Notes: a model not told the origin generated them from the letters alone. Positions 9,660 to 20,240 are shown, counted from the first letter of the stretch. The stretch: 64,000 bases of DNA from Homarus americanus (GCF_018991925.1 NW_024727893.1:1-64000), one strand, 5' to 3'. Made by a program: numbers and translations.

Positions 9660-12035
9660 ATGTCAAAATTGAAGACAAGAAGTCAGTTGTCAACCCACTT
9701 GAGCCTGCTAGTTGGTAAAGGGAAGGAGCTTCCTGTATCAGAACTTCCAACAGTGAGAGACATGCTAAGATTAGGGTTACTCCTTCGAGAAAAAAATGCA
9801 AAGGACAGAAGGAACTATACAGATAAAGAACTCATAAATGACATGATAGTCCCTCTTCTGCATCAATGGACAAAAGCTAATGCACTATTCAAACCACCTG
9901 TGATTAATCAGTGTCGAACTATTGAGCTAAAACTAACGAAATTATGGCACAAAGCAGTTGAAACATCACTTGGTAAAGGAAACTTGGCCAGGAAAAATGA
10001 ATTTCTGCACACACTTGATACTCTGTTTGACATTTTGACCTGCAAGTGCTCCATACAATTATGTTCTGAATCCAACTGTTCTCACTCAGGTAAGAGAGAA
10101 AATAATTCCCACATTGATTGTGGTTGTCCTCGTGAAAAGAAGATCCCTGTTTTAGAGCTTGAATTTATAAAGGCACAGAGGACAAAGGCAGAAGGCCAAG
10201 GAAGTATGCAAATGGGTTCAATAGATTATTCAGAAACAAAGAAGCAGATTGCTAATGCCAAGAAGAGAGAACAAATCCGAGAGAGGGAACAAAAGAAGAA
10301 AATGAAGAGTGAAGAAGCCATCCAAAGAGAGGAAGAGCTGTGTCAAGATGTTTATCACTTCTTTGATAGTTCTTCTGATGAACAGGAAGCAACATCAGAT
10401 GATAGTTCCAAAGAGCCATCTGAACCTTTACCAAAGAAAATGAAATACAACACAAGAAATATTTCAAACATTGCTTTAGCTAGTATTCGCCACCATGCTG
10501 GACTTCGTGAGGCTGCAGAAATTGCAACTGCCGCTTGGATAGATGCAGGCCTCATCAGCCGAGAGGATGTATCTTTGGTGATAGATCATAATAAAATTAG
10601 AAGAGCACAAGAAAAAATAATGAAGGAAATATCTGATCAGCATGAAAAAGATTTAAGCGAGGGAGGGCTCTCCTGTCTTTTGTTTGATGGAAGAATAGAT
10701 GACACAAAAGTTTTGCTAGAAGTAGAGGGAGTGAACAGAAAGTTTCCAGGTCTCATCAAAGAAGAACACTACTCTGTCTGTTCTGAGCCTGGTGGTCGGT
10801 TTTTGTTTCACTTTGCTCCCGAAACTGAAGTAGAAGGGAAGAAACATGCAGAGGTCATTGCTGATCATATTTTATGTTGGGTTCAGGAGAGAGGACTTGG
10901 CAGTTCACTGCAGGCTGTTGGTGGAGATTCAACTGCAGTGAACACCGGATGGCAGGGGGGTGTAATGACGCATTTAGAGAAAAAACTAGGAAGAAGACTT
11001 GTTTGGATTGTATGTGATTTACATACAGGCGAGCTACCTCTTCGTCATCTCATCCAGGAACTTGATGGTCCTACAAAGAGCAACAACAAGTGGTCAGGTC
11101 CCCTTGGCATCATGCTGGATGAAGCAACACAACTAGAAATAAATACAACCTTTCCAAAGGTCGAAGTTGGCCCTCCCCTTCCGGCGTTGTCTGAAGGAGT
11201 CATCAAAGATCTCAGCACAGATCAATCCTATGCTTATCGTATTGCCCAAGCAATAAGATCAGGAGAAGTGCCTCAGTCATTGGCTCTCTTGGAGATTGGA
11301 CCTGTCAGTCACAGCCGTTGGTTAACTACAGCTCTTCGTTTCTGCAGGATTTGGATTTCCAAACACGAATTGAAGGGCAAAGTGCTGAAGAATTTGAGGT
11401 TAATTGTTGAATTTATTATTGGAGTTTATCTTCCCCAGTGGTTTAGTGTGAAACTTAATCCTATGTGGGTGGATGGGCCCAATCACCTTTTGTTTCAATT
11501 GCAGCTAGTAAGAACACAGAGGAAGGTAGTGAGGGACATCGTGTTACCTGTGGCAAGAAGGTCCGCTTGGTATGCTCGATCAGAAGCAGTTTTGCAAGCA
11601 ATGCTTTGCAGTCAATGTACCAATCTCCGAACCGAGGCTGTAGAAGTCATTCTAAAGATTAGAGGAACGCTAATAGATGACGACCAGTTGGGAGACTGTT
11701 CGTTTCATTCAAGAAAAGTTCCCCCAATAAACGTCAATGCCACCAAATTGTCAGAATTGGTTGACTTGAGTTTGGAAGTCTTAGAGCCACCATTGACAAC
11801 AAGTCTAACTAGCCAAGAATTGAGAAACCTTAAAGAGACTCCAATGCAGGTGCCGAAGTGGCCTTCCCACACTCAAAGTGTGGAGAGATGTGTGAAAATG
11901 GTCACAGAAGCAGCGGGCCATGTTTACAGCCACGAGAGGCGAGAAGGTTACATCAAAGCACAAATAGCAAGCAGACTACTGATGACAAGAAACCAAAGCA
12001 AAGAGAGTATGAAGGCATTGGTTACTTTCAAATAG
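9660..12035 (+). CDS. Transposase-like protein of hAT-like element (intact)
   Basis: The open frame begins at 9642 (797 codons); the Met at 9660 is preferred because it aligns with the start of the relative at 51087 and follows the predicted splice acceptor. Positions are given in the 797-residue numbering. Residues 80-180 include a conserved cysteine cluster (CKC, C, C, H, CGC about 134-162), a likely zinc site. Residues 200-230 are highly charged and 243-265 acidic/Ser-rich. The conserved core runs about 270-780: LLFDGR with D349, GGDST with D429 in GGDSTAVNTGWQGG, then CDLHTGELPLRHL (458-470), SRWLTTALRF (558-567) and SHTQSVERC with E748. Ordered Asp, Asp and Glu plus a C-D-x-H motif suggest an RNase H-like transposase as in hAT enzymes, which cut and join DNA in the nucleus. 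No BED finger was seen. Catalytic assignments are inference. An AATAAA lies 11 bp after the stop and another at 12208-12213. Confidence 0.75.
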   Translation: MSKLKTRSQLSTHLSLLVGKGKELPVSELPTVRDMLRLGLLLREKNAKDRRNYTDKELINDMIVPLLHQWTKANALFKPPVINQCRTIELKLTKLWHKAVETSLGKGNLARKNEFLHTLDTLFDILTCKCSIQLCSESNCSHSGKRENNSHIDCGCPREKKIPVLELEFIKAQRTKAEGQGSMQMGSIDYSETKKQIANAKKREQIREREQKKKMKSEEAIQREEELCQDVYHFFDSSSDEQEATSDDSSKEPSEPLPKKMKYNTRNISNIALASIRHHAGLREAAEIATAAWIDAGLISREDVSLVIDHNKIRRAQEKIMKEISDQHEKDLSEGGLSCLLFDGRIDDTKVLLEVEGVNRKFPGLIKEEHYSVCSEPGGRFLFHFAPETEVEGKKHAEVIADHILCWVQERGLGSSLQAVGGDSTAVNTGWQGGVMTHLEKKLGRRLVWIVCDLHTGELPLRHLIQELDGPTKSNNKWSGPLGIMLDEATQLEINTTFPKVEVGPPLPALSEGVIKDLSTDQSYAYRIAQAIRSGEVPQSLALLEIGPVSHSRWLTTALRFCRIWISKHELKGKVLKNLRLIVEFIIGVYLPQWFSVKLNPMWVDGPNHLLFQLQLVRTQRKVVRDIVLPVARRSAWYARSEAVLQAMLCSQCTNLRTEAVEVILKIRGTLIDDDQLGDCSFHSRKVPPINVNATKLSELVDLSLEVLEPPLTTSLTSQELRNLKETPMQVPKWPSHTQSVERCVKMVTEAAGHVYSHERREGYIKAQIASRLLMTRNQSKESMKALVTFK

Positions 12036-12207
12036 ACTACGGATAATAAAATATAATAATTTGAAACTTGAAACAGTAACATGTGTGCAAACGCTGGTTA
12101 TGTTATAAATTCACAAATATGTACATTTAAAAATCCATTTGATGTAGGTAGGACTTATTATAAAAAAAAATTTATGCCAGAATATTGTTTTGCATGCTTA
12201 AGACTAC

Positions 12208-12213
12208 AATAAA
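12208..12213 (+). terminator. Poly(A) signal near the right end of the transposon
   Basis: AATAAA lies 61 bp inside the right terminal repeat. A second AATAAA at 12046-12051 is almost against the stop codon. Either could end the transposase transcript. Confidence 0.4.
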
Positions 12214-12274
12214 TTGCTACCAAATTACTCGATTTTCAATTTAGCCAGTTCACCCCCTAAATTGACACACCCTA

Positions 12275-12925
12275 CTGGTGATGGGTGATGCTAAGTGGTG
12301 GGACGGACAGCTAGAACAGGCTGGTGATGGGTGATGCTAAGTGGTGGGACGGACAGTTAGAACAGGCTGGTGATGGGTGAAGCTAAGTGATGGGACGGAC
12401 AGTTAGAACAGGCTGGTGATGGATGATGCTAAGTGGTGGGACGGACAGTTAGAACAGGCTGGTGATGGGTGATGCTAAGTGGTGGGACGGACAGCTAGAA
12501 CAGGCTGGTGATGGGTGATGCTAAGTGGTGGGAAGGACAGCTAGAACAGGCTGGTGATGGGTGATGCTAAGTGATGGGACGGACAGTTAGAACAGGCTGG
12601 TGATGGGTGATGCTAAGTGATGGGACGGACAGCTAGAACAGGCTGGTGATGCTAAGTGGTGGGACGGACAGTTACAACAGGCTGGTGATGGGACGGACAG
12701 TTAGAACAGGCTGGTGATGGGTGATGCTAAGTGGTGGGACGGACAGTTAGAACAGGCTGGTGATGGGACGGACAGTTAGAACAGGCTGGTGATGGGACGG
12801 ACAGTTAGAACAGGCTGGTGATGGGTGATCTGGAATTGGGACGGACAGTTAGAACAGGCTGGTGATGGGTGATGCTAAGTGGTGGGACGGACAGTTAGAA
12901 CAGGCTGGTGATGGGTGACTCTATA
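12275..12925. repeat. 46-bp minisatellite starting exactly at the transposon end
   Basis: About 14 units of GGCTGGTGATGGGTGATGCT + AAGTGGTGGGACGGACAG + YTAGAACA stand head to tail. Some are shortened to about 27 bp by loss of the GGTGATGCTAAGTG part (for example near 12675-12700 and 12750-12800). The first unit begins with the base after the TIR at 12274. No coding function is likely. Confidence 0.95.
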
Positions 12926-13092
12926 TGATGGGAAGCGAGACAGATATTAAACTAGAGTGATACCATGAGGACCTTGAACCATTAACGGAGCTACAACACA
13001 ACACATCCTTCACATCAGTAAGAAAAGACGAATAACACATTAAAGGAACAGAGAATCTAGTATTTGTTGTGGATTCCGGCCATCACGTGGTG

Positions 13093-13137
<45 letters not shown>

Positions 13138-13850
13138 ATAAGCCTTAGTGATATAAAAATAAAGCAAGGATTAACTGACATTACTATCAAGAGCCTGGTA
13201 CCAGTAACAAGCAACAGCGTGAGGTTTTGGGGAGTCACAGTAACAGACAGGTGGGGGGGGGAGGGAGAGGGAACACGACACACCTTAGTGTCCGATGTGG
13301 GTCAGTGACCTGTGCCTGGGTGGGCTAATCCCCGTAAAAAAAAAAATGCCAGGCCACATTGAGTCACTACCACCCCCCCCCCCGCTGGGTTTTAATGGCC
13401 ATATCGTGTTGTCAGCGGTATCTGGAGAACCTTTATCAGACACTCGAGGGTTTTATCGTGTGGTCAGACTCAAAAAATAATGATTAAGAGGCGATATTTG
13501 TCATTGTGTAGACATTTTTAATATATGAGTCAACTTTTTTGTTTTCTTTACACTTTACGGTCTTGCTGTGGCCCTGGTCTGGTGGTTGTGTGGGTGATTG
13601 TTTAAACGGGCCCAGTCCACATAGACTCCAACCTAACCTAACCTAACCTAACCTACCAAGATCCTAGTAGGTCCTTAATTCTAATCCGTCCTAGTCCTAG
13701 GTACGATGAAGTCCTTTTATAATCAGGACCTAAAACTGGGACCCGTGTGACCCCTCAGTCGTCTCTGCTGCGCAACACAACACTTGATGCTACCTGTCTA
13801 TATACAGTATCGTGAAGACGCGCCATGTACAGTATATACACGTTTGTTAA
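12926..13850. repeat. Mixed sequence with GA tract and telomere-like CCTAA units
   Basis: A GA dinucleotide tract lies at about 13099-13134. At about 13631-13655 five CCTAA units (TTAGG on the minus strand, the usual arthropod telomere unit) stand in tandem. Poly-G and poly-C runs occur near 13251-13262 and 13373-13384. No gene is seen here. Confidence 0.7.
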
Positions 13851-13853
13851 TAT

Positions 13854-13905
<52 letters not shown>
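13854..13905. repeat. GT dinucleotide microsatellite
   Basis: About 25 GT units, nearly pure. No other content; flanking DNA to 14450 is unremarkable. Confidence 0.95.
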
Positions 13906-13909
<4 letters not shown>

Positions 13910-14456
13910 TGTGTAGACAGCAGTAACATCCGTACGCATAAGACAAACAATTATCCCAACATCAGGAATATTAAGCGGTCTTTATCACTGTTATGATATC
14001 TCAGAAGAAATCACAATAACAAAATACATGTTTACATATGTATTTTGTGTGTATAAATAGTATACTTTGGTAAATCTGTTGTTGTACTGATCGTTACTCT
14101 GTTTACACCATCTGTGACTCCTACTATAAACATCAAACATCCACTTTAGAACAACAAGACAATTACTTCTTCTACAGGTTGAGTATGTGAGCTGGTGCAG
14201 GTGTGACCGGCAGCCTTCCACCTGTCGTCCAGCGAGCACAACCAACCAACAAGTTCGTCTGTGCCTCTAAAGGACACACACTCAGGGATAAAAACCAGCT
14301 CAAAAACATCTGTTGATACCACTTTAAAGAAAGGCCTTACCAGAATCCAGATAACTGTGTGAAACAAATAACTGTTAACCTCTTATATATAATAAAGCCC
14401 AATTAAAGTCCAATAGCTTAAAACATCAGCAAATTACATAATGTTCTGTGTAATTC

Positions 14457-14530
14457 TAACCTAACCTAACCTAACCAAACCTAGCCTAACCAAACCTAGC
14501 CAAACCAAACCTAACCTAACTTAACCAAAC
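14457..14530. repeat. Degenerate CCTAA (TTAGG-type) tract
   Basis: CTAACCTAACCTAACC passes into variants CCAAACCTAGC. It abuts the left end of the foldback element at 14532. Interstitial TTAGG-like sequence; not a telomere, since unrelated sequence follows on both sides. Confidence 0.8.
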
Positions 14531-14531
14531 C

Positions 14532-14861
14532 TTGAAAGCCGCTTCAGCGCTTAATGACTGTTGTGACGTCATCAACCCCTTGAGTACGAAGACTTAACCC
14601 ATAAGTACTGTGACTCAACACCTTGAATAACGATGACTTAAATATATGAGTATGGTGATTTAACGACACGAGTATGATGATTTAACGACACAAGTACGAT
14701 GACTTAACGACACGAGTACGATGACTTAACCGCTTGAGTATGACGACTTATTCCTCAAATATTCAAGGGGTTAAGTCATCGTACTCAAGGGGTTAAATTT
14801 CTGACAAACTCGAGTGGCTGATGACGTCACTCAATGCATTAAGCGCTGAAGCGGCTCTCAA
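14532..14861. mobile_element. Foldback/MITE-like element with 25-bp terminal inverted repeats
   Basis: The ends TTGAAAGCCGCTTCAGCGCT(TAATG) at 14532-14556 and its complement at 14837-14861 match at 24 of 25 positions, and the complementarity continues inward through TGACGTCATCA. The core holds about eight copies of a 22-bp unit based on GAGTACGATGACTTAACGAC, with an inverted copy near 14765-14800. There is no ORF. No clear target duplication was found. Confidence 0.75.
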
Positions 14862-15001
14862 ATGATGGTGTTTAAATTCTGCAATTATCAAAAGAAAAAA
14901 CTACTGAGGTAACATACTTTTCTTAAGCACTCCCATCATAAGGTTTAAGTCCAGAATTAATGACAAACCTTCATACACCCCCCACCCCACCCCAAAAAAA
15001 A

Positions 15002-15005
15002 AAAA

Positions 15006-15040
<35 letters not shown>

Positions 15041-15041
15041 A
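15002..15041. repeat. AAAT tetranucleotide microsatellite
   Basis: About nine AAAT/AATA units preceded by an A-run. It lies between two small inverted-repeat elements. Confidence 0.9.
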
Positions 15042-15104
15042 TGCTAAAACATGCAAATAGTACGCCAAGATTTTATTCTCATCAAAAAATAAAAATGAAT
15101 AAAA

Positions 15105-15237
15105 TACAGTCATGGATAAAAGTTCGCTCCTGTGGTAAAACCGAGTCGCGAGAATGAGTCTCCGAACTGACTGTTGTCTCATTTGGGGTCGATGCTGCTT
15201 CATAATGGGATGGAACGAACTTTTGACCTCGACTGTA
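15105..15237. mobile_element. Tc1/mariner-type MITE (133 bp)
   Basis: TACAGTCATGGATAAAAGTT at the left faces the complement of TACAGTCGAGGTCAAAAGTT at the right (about 18 of 22 matches). Both ends are TA, the target duplication of Tc1/mariner elements. The internal 90 bp code for nothing. The end motif is related to that of the hairpin at 21399-21477. Confidence 0.7.
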
Positions 15238-15454
15238 TACATACTGGAAGTTCCCTTAAGGGAAGACAATGTATGAGATTTAACTAGGAATCTGAAGACG
15301 TCACTCGAGGGATTGTCCAGTGCAGTCATTTCTCTCCTTCTGATAAGTCACTTTATAAATTAAACCTCTAATACGACGTTCAAGTTATAATTACAGTATT
15401 GTAATAAAAGTTCATGAAGAGATTAAAAGTATTTCAGTCAAATATACATATCTG

Positions 15455-15458
<4 letters not shown>

Positions 15459-15498
<40 letters not shown>

Positions 15499-15947
15499 AC
15501 ACCCCCCCCCCAAAAAAAAATAAAGATAAAAACAATAATAATAATAATAAAGACCAAACAAAATTATGAAAATCTATAGAGAGGGAACGAAAGGACCATA
15601 AAATTAGTTATGTTTGCAATCTATGATAAACAAAACGAATAAATCTATACGCACACATACACGTGAGGTCTTTCATATCAACACCCGAGGACGAGTTACT
15701 ACACCACGTGAACCCCACACCACCTGGTGTCTCCATGACCAGTCCAGGCCCGGGCCATCAACTGTAAACTATAATAATTTGTATGTTCAATCATTATTCC
15801 TTCTCCTTTCAATAATGAAAGCTTTTGTTAAACGACCCACCCACCCCATGTCTTTGTATGTAATAAGTCATTTTTGTCCAATATATATTTTCAGTCTTCG
15901 GGCTGTAGAACTTCTCCAATAAACCGTTAATTATTATTATCATTATT

Positions 15948-15995
<48 letters not shown>

Positions 15996-16146
15996 TAATC
16001 TTCTGGTGTCCCCTGCAGGTTGCCATGTCCTATATCTCTCTCCACACTACGCCATCACCTGTACGGCTGCATGGGATGATTGCTGCGTTCCTCCTCCTGA
16101 CGAAGTGTTTATCTTACCTGTTCCTACCTGTTTTTTTGTGTAACAG

Positions 16147-16187
<41 letters not shown>
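15459..16187. repeat. Three dinucleotide microsatellites in otherwise unremarkable DNA
   Basis: A GA tract at about 15459-15495, a CA tract at about 15952-15990 and a GT tract at about 16148-16186. Between them are AT-rich stretches with no recognisable gene; the short open frames have no family features. Confidence 0.85.
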
Positions 16188-16189
<2 letters not shown>

Positions 16190-16287
16190 ATGCTATCTTA
16201 TCATGTAATTACCTTACATGCTACAGTTGATAACATCTTTACAATAGCACCTGGTTATAGTAGGCAAATTTACATACCAAATCTATG

Positions 16288-16385
16288 CTAGGAAGGGGGA
16301 ATAGGAAGGGAGAATAGGAAGGGGGAATACGAAGGGGGAATAGGAAGGGGGAATAGGAAGGGGGAATAGGGAAGGGGAATAGGGA
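16288..16385. repeat. 13-bp G-rich minisatellite
   Basis: Seven to eight units of GGAAGGGGGAATA with small changes. Minus-strand translations (Phe-Pro-Leu-Pro-Ile) only reflect the repeat. Confidence 0.9.
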
Positions 16386-16599
16386 GGTAATACTGAAGCT
16401 AGAGGGTTTGTTACGTGTTGAAGGGTACAAGGTATCATTTGGTTGAGGTATACGAATACAGTCATCAGTACTGTACCCACAAAGCAAATACAGTACTCTG
16501 CTATTACGGTCCAAGGATAACATCACCACCAACACGATCTGGCAAACAATGAAATCTGGGTACTATAAAATCTATGTCAGGAAAAGAGAGCAAGCTATA

Positions 16600-16695
16600 T
16601 GGTGTTAAGGGATCACATGAAGATTAGACCCCCATATATTTCACCTGATGATTAAACACCCTTAACACTACCTCTGGTGGGGTTAGGTTAGGTTC
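16600..16695. repeat. Dispersed motif GAAGATTAG...TTTCACC...GATTAA next to TTAGG units
   Basis: The stretch GGTGTTAAGGG...AACACCCTTAACACT is bounded by an inverted GTTAAGGG. Inside is GAAGATTAG, then TATTTCACCTGATGATTAAACACC. The same ordered motif occurs twice more at 27742-27925, and each time TTAGG/CCTAA units stand beside it (here GGTTAGGTTAGG at 16681-16692). Confidence 0.55.
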
Positions 16696-16836
16696 ATTTT
16701 ACAAGCATAAGCATCTTAACTGCTGTAGCCGTTAAGCAAAATACAATACCGTCAAGGCATATAATAATCACCTCTACTGACAGTTGGATAATGCTGTAGA
16801 ATTTTAGGTATGGCGGTGTGGACTGAGATGTGGTAC

Positions 16837-17095
16837 GGCCAGATTATAGCTAGTGGGGGGGGGAGGATGTATACAGTCAGATTATAGTTAGTAGGGAGGG
16901 TTGTGTATACGGCCAGATTATAGTTAGTAGGGAGGGTTGTGTATACGGGCAGATTATAGTTAGTAGGGAAGGTTGTGTATACGGCCAGATTATAGTTAGT
17001 AGGGAGAGTTGTGTATACGGGCAGATTATAGTTAGTAGGGAAGGTTGTGTATACGGCCAGATTATAGTTAGTGAGGGAGTGTATACGGTCAGATT
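16837..17095. repeat. 36- to 37-bp minisatellite
   Basis: About seven units of CAGATTATAGTTAGTAGGGA plus GGGTTGTGTATACGGC. Non-coding. Confidence 0.9.
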
Positions 17096-17119
17096 AATTA
17101 TAGACCCAGGCAGCCTGTG

Positions 17120-17860
17120 TACACTCTAAAAACGACAAATGTGGTGAAGCTATGAATATGGTAGCTATGAATACAGTGAAGCTATAAATAAGGTGAAGCT
17201 ATAAATATGGGGAAGCTATAAATAAGGTGAAGCTATAAATACAGTGAACCTATAAATAAGGTTAAGCTATAAATACGGTGAAGCTATAAATACGGTGAAG
17301 CTATAAATACGGTGAAGCTATAAATAAGGTGAAACTATAAATATGGTGAAGCTATAAATAAGGTGAAGCTATAAATACGGTGAAGCTATAAATAAGGTGA
17401 AACTATAAATATGGGGAAGCTATAAACAAGGTGAAGCTATAAATACGGTGAAGCTATAAATAAGGTGAAACTATAAATATGGTGAAGCTATAAATAAGGT
17501 GAAACTATAAATATGGTGAAGCTATAAATAAGGTGAAGCTATAAATACGGTGAAGCTATAAATAAGGTGAAACTATAAATATGGTGAAGCTATAAATAAG
17601 GTGAAACTATAAATATGGTGAAGCTATAAATAAGGTAGCTATGAATACAGTGAAGCTATAAATAATGTGAAGCTATAAATATGGTGAAGCTATAAATATG
17701 GTGAAGCTATAAATAATGAAGCTATAAATATGGTGAAGCTATAAATATGGTGAAGCTATAAATATGGTGAAGCTATAAATACGGTGAAGCTATAAAGTGT
17801 AGCTATAGATAAGGCGAAGCTATAAAAAAGTTGCAGCTATATATAAGGCTAATATATATG
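17120..17860. repeat. 16-bp minisatellite AAGGTGAAGCTATAAAT
   Basis: More than 40 copies of GGTGAAGCTATAAATA and variants (TACGG, TATGG, AAGG before TGAAGC). Higher-order pattern: variants with TATGGTGAAGC and AAGGTGAAACT alternate between about 17330 and 17640. Non-coding. Confidence 0.95.
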
Positions 17861-17929
17861 TACACCTGAAGCTAAACTGTAGCCATTACTATGTGATCAT
17901 TGTCAGCCTGAAGTCACAGCCAGTCTCTT

Positions 17930-18475
17930 CATATGGCCAGACTTAATTGGCGACATGGCCAAGCTGCAAACGTGGTCAGGTTGTGTACATGGCCAGATTA
18001 TAGATATGACCAGGCTGTAGATATGGCTAAGTTGTGGACATGACTAAGCTATGGAGTTGGTCAGGTTGTGGACATGGCCAAGCTGTACACATAGCCAAGT
18101 TGTGGACTTGGTTAGGTTGTGGATATGGCCAAGCTCTAGACATGACCAAGCTATGATATGGCCAAGCTATGATATGGCCGTGTTGTGGACGTGGAAAGGT
18201 TGTGGACTTGCCCACGCTGTAGATGTGGTCAGGTTGTGAACATGGCCAAGCTATGGACAAGACGCTGTGAACATGGCCAAGCTGTAAGCTGTGTAGATAT
18301 GGCCAAGCTGTAGATATGGCCAAGCTGTGACATGACGCTGTAAACATGGCCAAACTGTAGACATGACGCTGTAATCATGGCCAAGCTGTAGACATGAAAC
18401 TGTAAACATGGCCAAGCTGTAGACATGAAACTGTAAACATGGCCAAGCTGTAGACATGACCAAGCTGTGGTCGGG
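17930..18475. repeat. 17- to 18-bp minisatellite, ATGGCCAAGCTGTAGAC
   Basis: Around 28 imperfect units built on GACATGGCCAAGCTGTAGA. Divergence between units is high at the left end and lower at the right. Open frames through it are repeat artefacts. Confidence 0.9.
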
Positions 18476-18855
18476 CGAAGACGTGGACATCTCGTAACTG
18501 GCAGCGTCACTGTACTTAACAATTGATATGAATGAATCAGTTCCCGGAACCTCGGTGTGATGGCGGTGGCGTGGTGAGCGTCGTGACCAGGCACCAGAGC
18601 GCCCTATGTCCTGCCCGGTGACCCTCACTCTTGGTACACATCGCACCACCTCACCTCGACCTGCACAACACATTAAGTGTTTGTTACAGCGGGGTTGAGG
18701 AGGAGTGAGTTTTTCCCATTTCGTTTTAGTCCGGGTTTTCGGGTCCTCTGCCTCCTATTGCATTAGTAAAAACTAGTGAATCGGGAAAGGCCGCGGACCG
18801 ACCGTTATACCCCCAAAAGAAAAGGGAATTTTGACTCTGTCCTCTCGCACATAGG

Positions 18856-20240
18856 GGACAGTCTCATAAGAACATAAGAATGGAGGAAACTGCAGGGGGC
18901 CTATTGGCCCATACTGGGCAGTCCCATTTAAACCCAACCGCAACTGCTCATATGAGCATCCAACCTATGTTACCAAACCAGTGTTTACCTATTTCGCGCC
19001 TAAATCTAAATTGTCTAATTTAAAACCATTGTTACGAGTTTGTTCTTGGTTGGATAGTTTGAGTACCTTTGTAATGTCCCCTTTGTTCAGCCCTGACTTC
19101 CATTTATATACCTCTATCATATCGCCTCTCACTCTACGTCTCTCGAGGGAGTGCAAATTAAGATGCTTTAACCTGTCTCTGTACTCTGTAATAAGGTAAC
19201 CAGAATTGAATTGCGTAATCCAAGTGAGGTCTCACAAGCGCAAGATATAGTTTTAGGATGACCCCGCTAGTCTTGTTACCAACACTCCTTTGTATGAACC
19301 CAAGTACTTTATTCGCCTTGTTTCGAGCAAATATACATTTTTTACTTGGCTTAAGGTTCCTACTTATCATTACTCCTAAATCTCTCTCGCAGTCGGATTT
19401 CTCAATGGCATCGTTGTTCATCTGGTAACTGGTTTCTCTGTTTACATCTCCTATACTGAGTACTTTACGTTTGTCCACGTTGAATTTCATCTGCCATTTT
19501 CCAGACCATTCGAAAAATTTGTTTAGATTTTCTTGTAGTTTTGTTGAGTCCTCATCAGATTTAATTATACAGCCTAATTTGGTGTCATCAGCAAATTTAC
19601 TTATGTTGCTGTCTATGCCGATATATATGTCGTTTATGTATATAATAAATAATAATGGTCCAAGTACTGAGCCTTGGGGAACTCCACTGGTGACGTTGCT
19701 CCAATGGGATTTAGTGCCGTTAATGCTCACTCGCTGTTTCCTGTCCTGTAACCACGCCCTGATCCATTTAAGGATTTCACCTTTGATGCCATGTGCTTCT
19801 ACCTTTCTAATTAGTCTTTCGTGGGGGACTCTGTCGAAGGCTTTGCTAAAGTCGAGATATACCACATCATAATTGTGCCCCTCGTCCACCGATTCGAAAA
19901 CTGATGAAAAGAATGTTAATAGATTAGTTAGACAAGAACGCCCGCTTGTGAAGCCATGCTGGGAATTATTGATCAATCGGTGCTTCTCCAGGTGATTTCG
20001 AATAGAGTTTGAAATGATTGCTTCCAGTAATTTGCCTACTATTGACGTTAGACTGATTGGGCGGTAGTTAGAGGATAGTGATCTATCTCCCTTCTTGAAA
20101 ATCGGTATTACATTCGCTATCCTTCAGGATTCTGGTACTACACCTGTTTTTAAGGACATGTTTAACAACTTTGCTAAGGGCATACAAGCTCTTCCTTACA
20201 TTCCTTTAATACTCTGGCAAATATCTCATCGGAACCGGTG
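18856..20240 (-). pseudogene. CR1-like LINE, copy 1: reverse transcriptase and 3' end, 5' truncated
   Basis: Minus-strand sequence codes for the reverse transcriptase of a CR1/Jockey-type LINE. The main frame is 19976-19158 (272 codons). Motifs are QHGFTSGRSC at its start, YLDFSKAFDRVPHERLI with the first catalytic Asp, SGVPQGSVLGPLLF, and FADDTKLG with the catalytic pair, then the C-terminal RDLGVMIS and LYLALVRPHLDYA. Upstream, VVPES*RIANVIPIFKKGD near 20140-20090 continues the protein with a TGA in place of a Trp codon. The 3' UTR reaches about 18856 (CATAAGAACATAAG). It is truncated at about 20240. A second copy lies at 48082-49026. Confidence 0.85.

Larger units (their letters stand above)
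8437..12274 (+). mobile_element. hAT-like DNA transposon, copy 1, with intact transposase-like ORF
   Basis: The ends are a perfect 16-bp inverted repeat, TAGGGTGTGTCAATTT at 8437-8452 and its complement at 12259-12274. A shared subterminal AATTTGGTAG follows about 40-50 bp inside each end. Inside lies a single long ORF (9642-12035, plus) and a nested solo LTR (8766-9361). Without the LTR the element is about 3.24 kb, close to the 3.04 kb of its relative at 50801-53836, which carries the same TIR core and similar protein. The TAGGG start fits the YARNG pattern known for hAT ends. The flanking 8-mers (ATACACAC left, CTGGTGAT right) do not match, and a minisatellite begins exactly at the right end, so the original target site seems altered. 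Superfamily is inference. Confidence 0.8.

Noticed and set aside
12275..12925. CRISPR-like regular array
   Set aside because: Units are contiguous without unique spacers, and the DNA is eukaryotic. The same applies to the arrays at 16.8-18.5, 21.9-22.4, 32.4-32.9 and 38.6-40.7 kb.
13631..13655. True telomere
   Set aside because: Only a few CCTAA units with unrelated DNA on both sides; similar patches occur at many places in the window.
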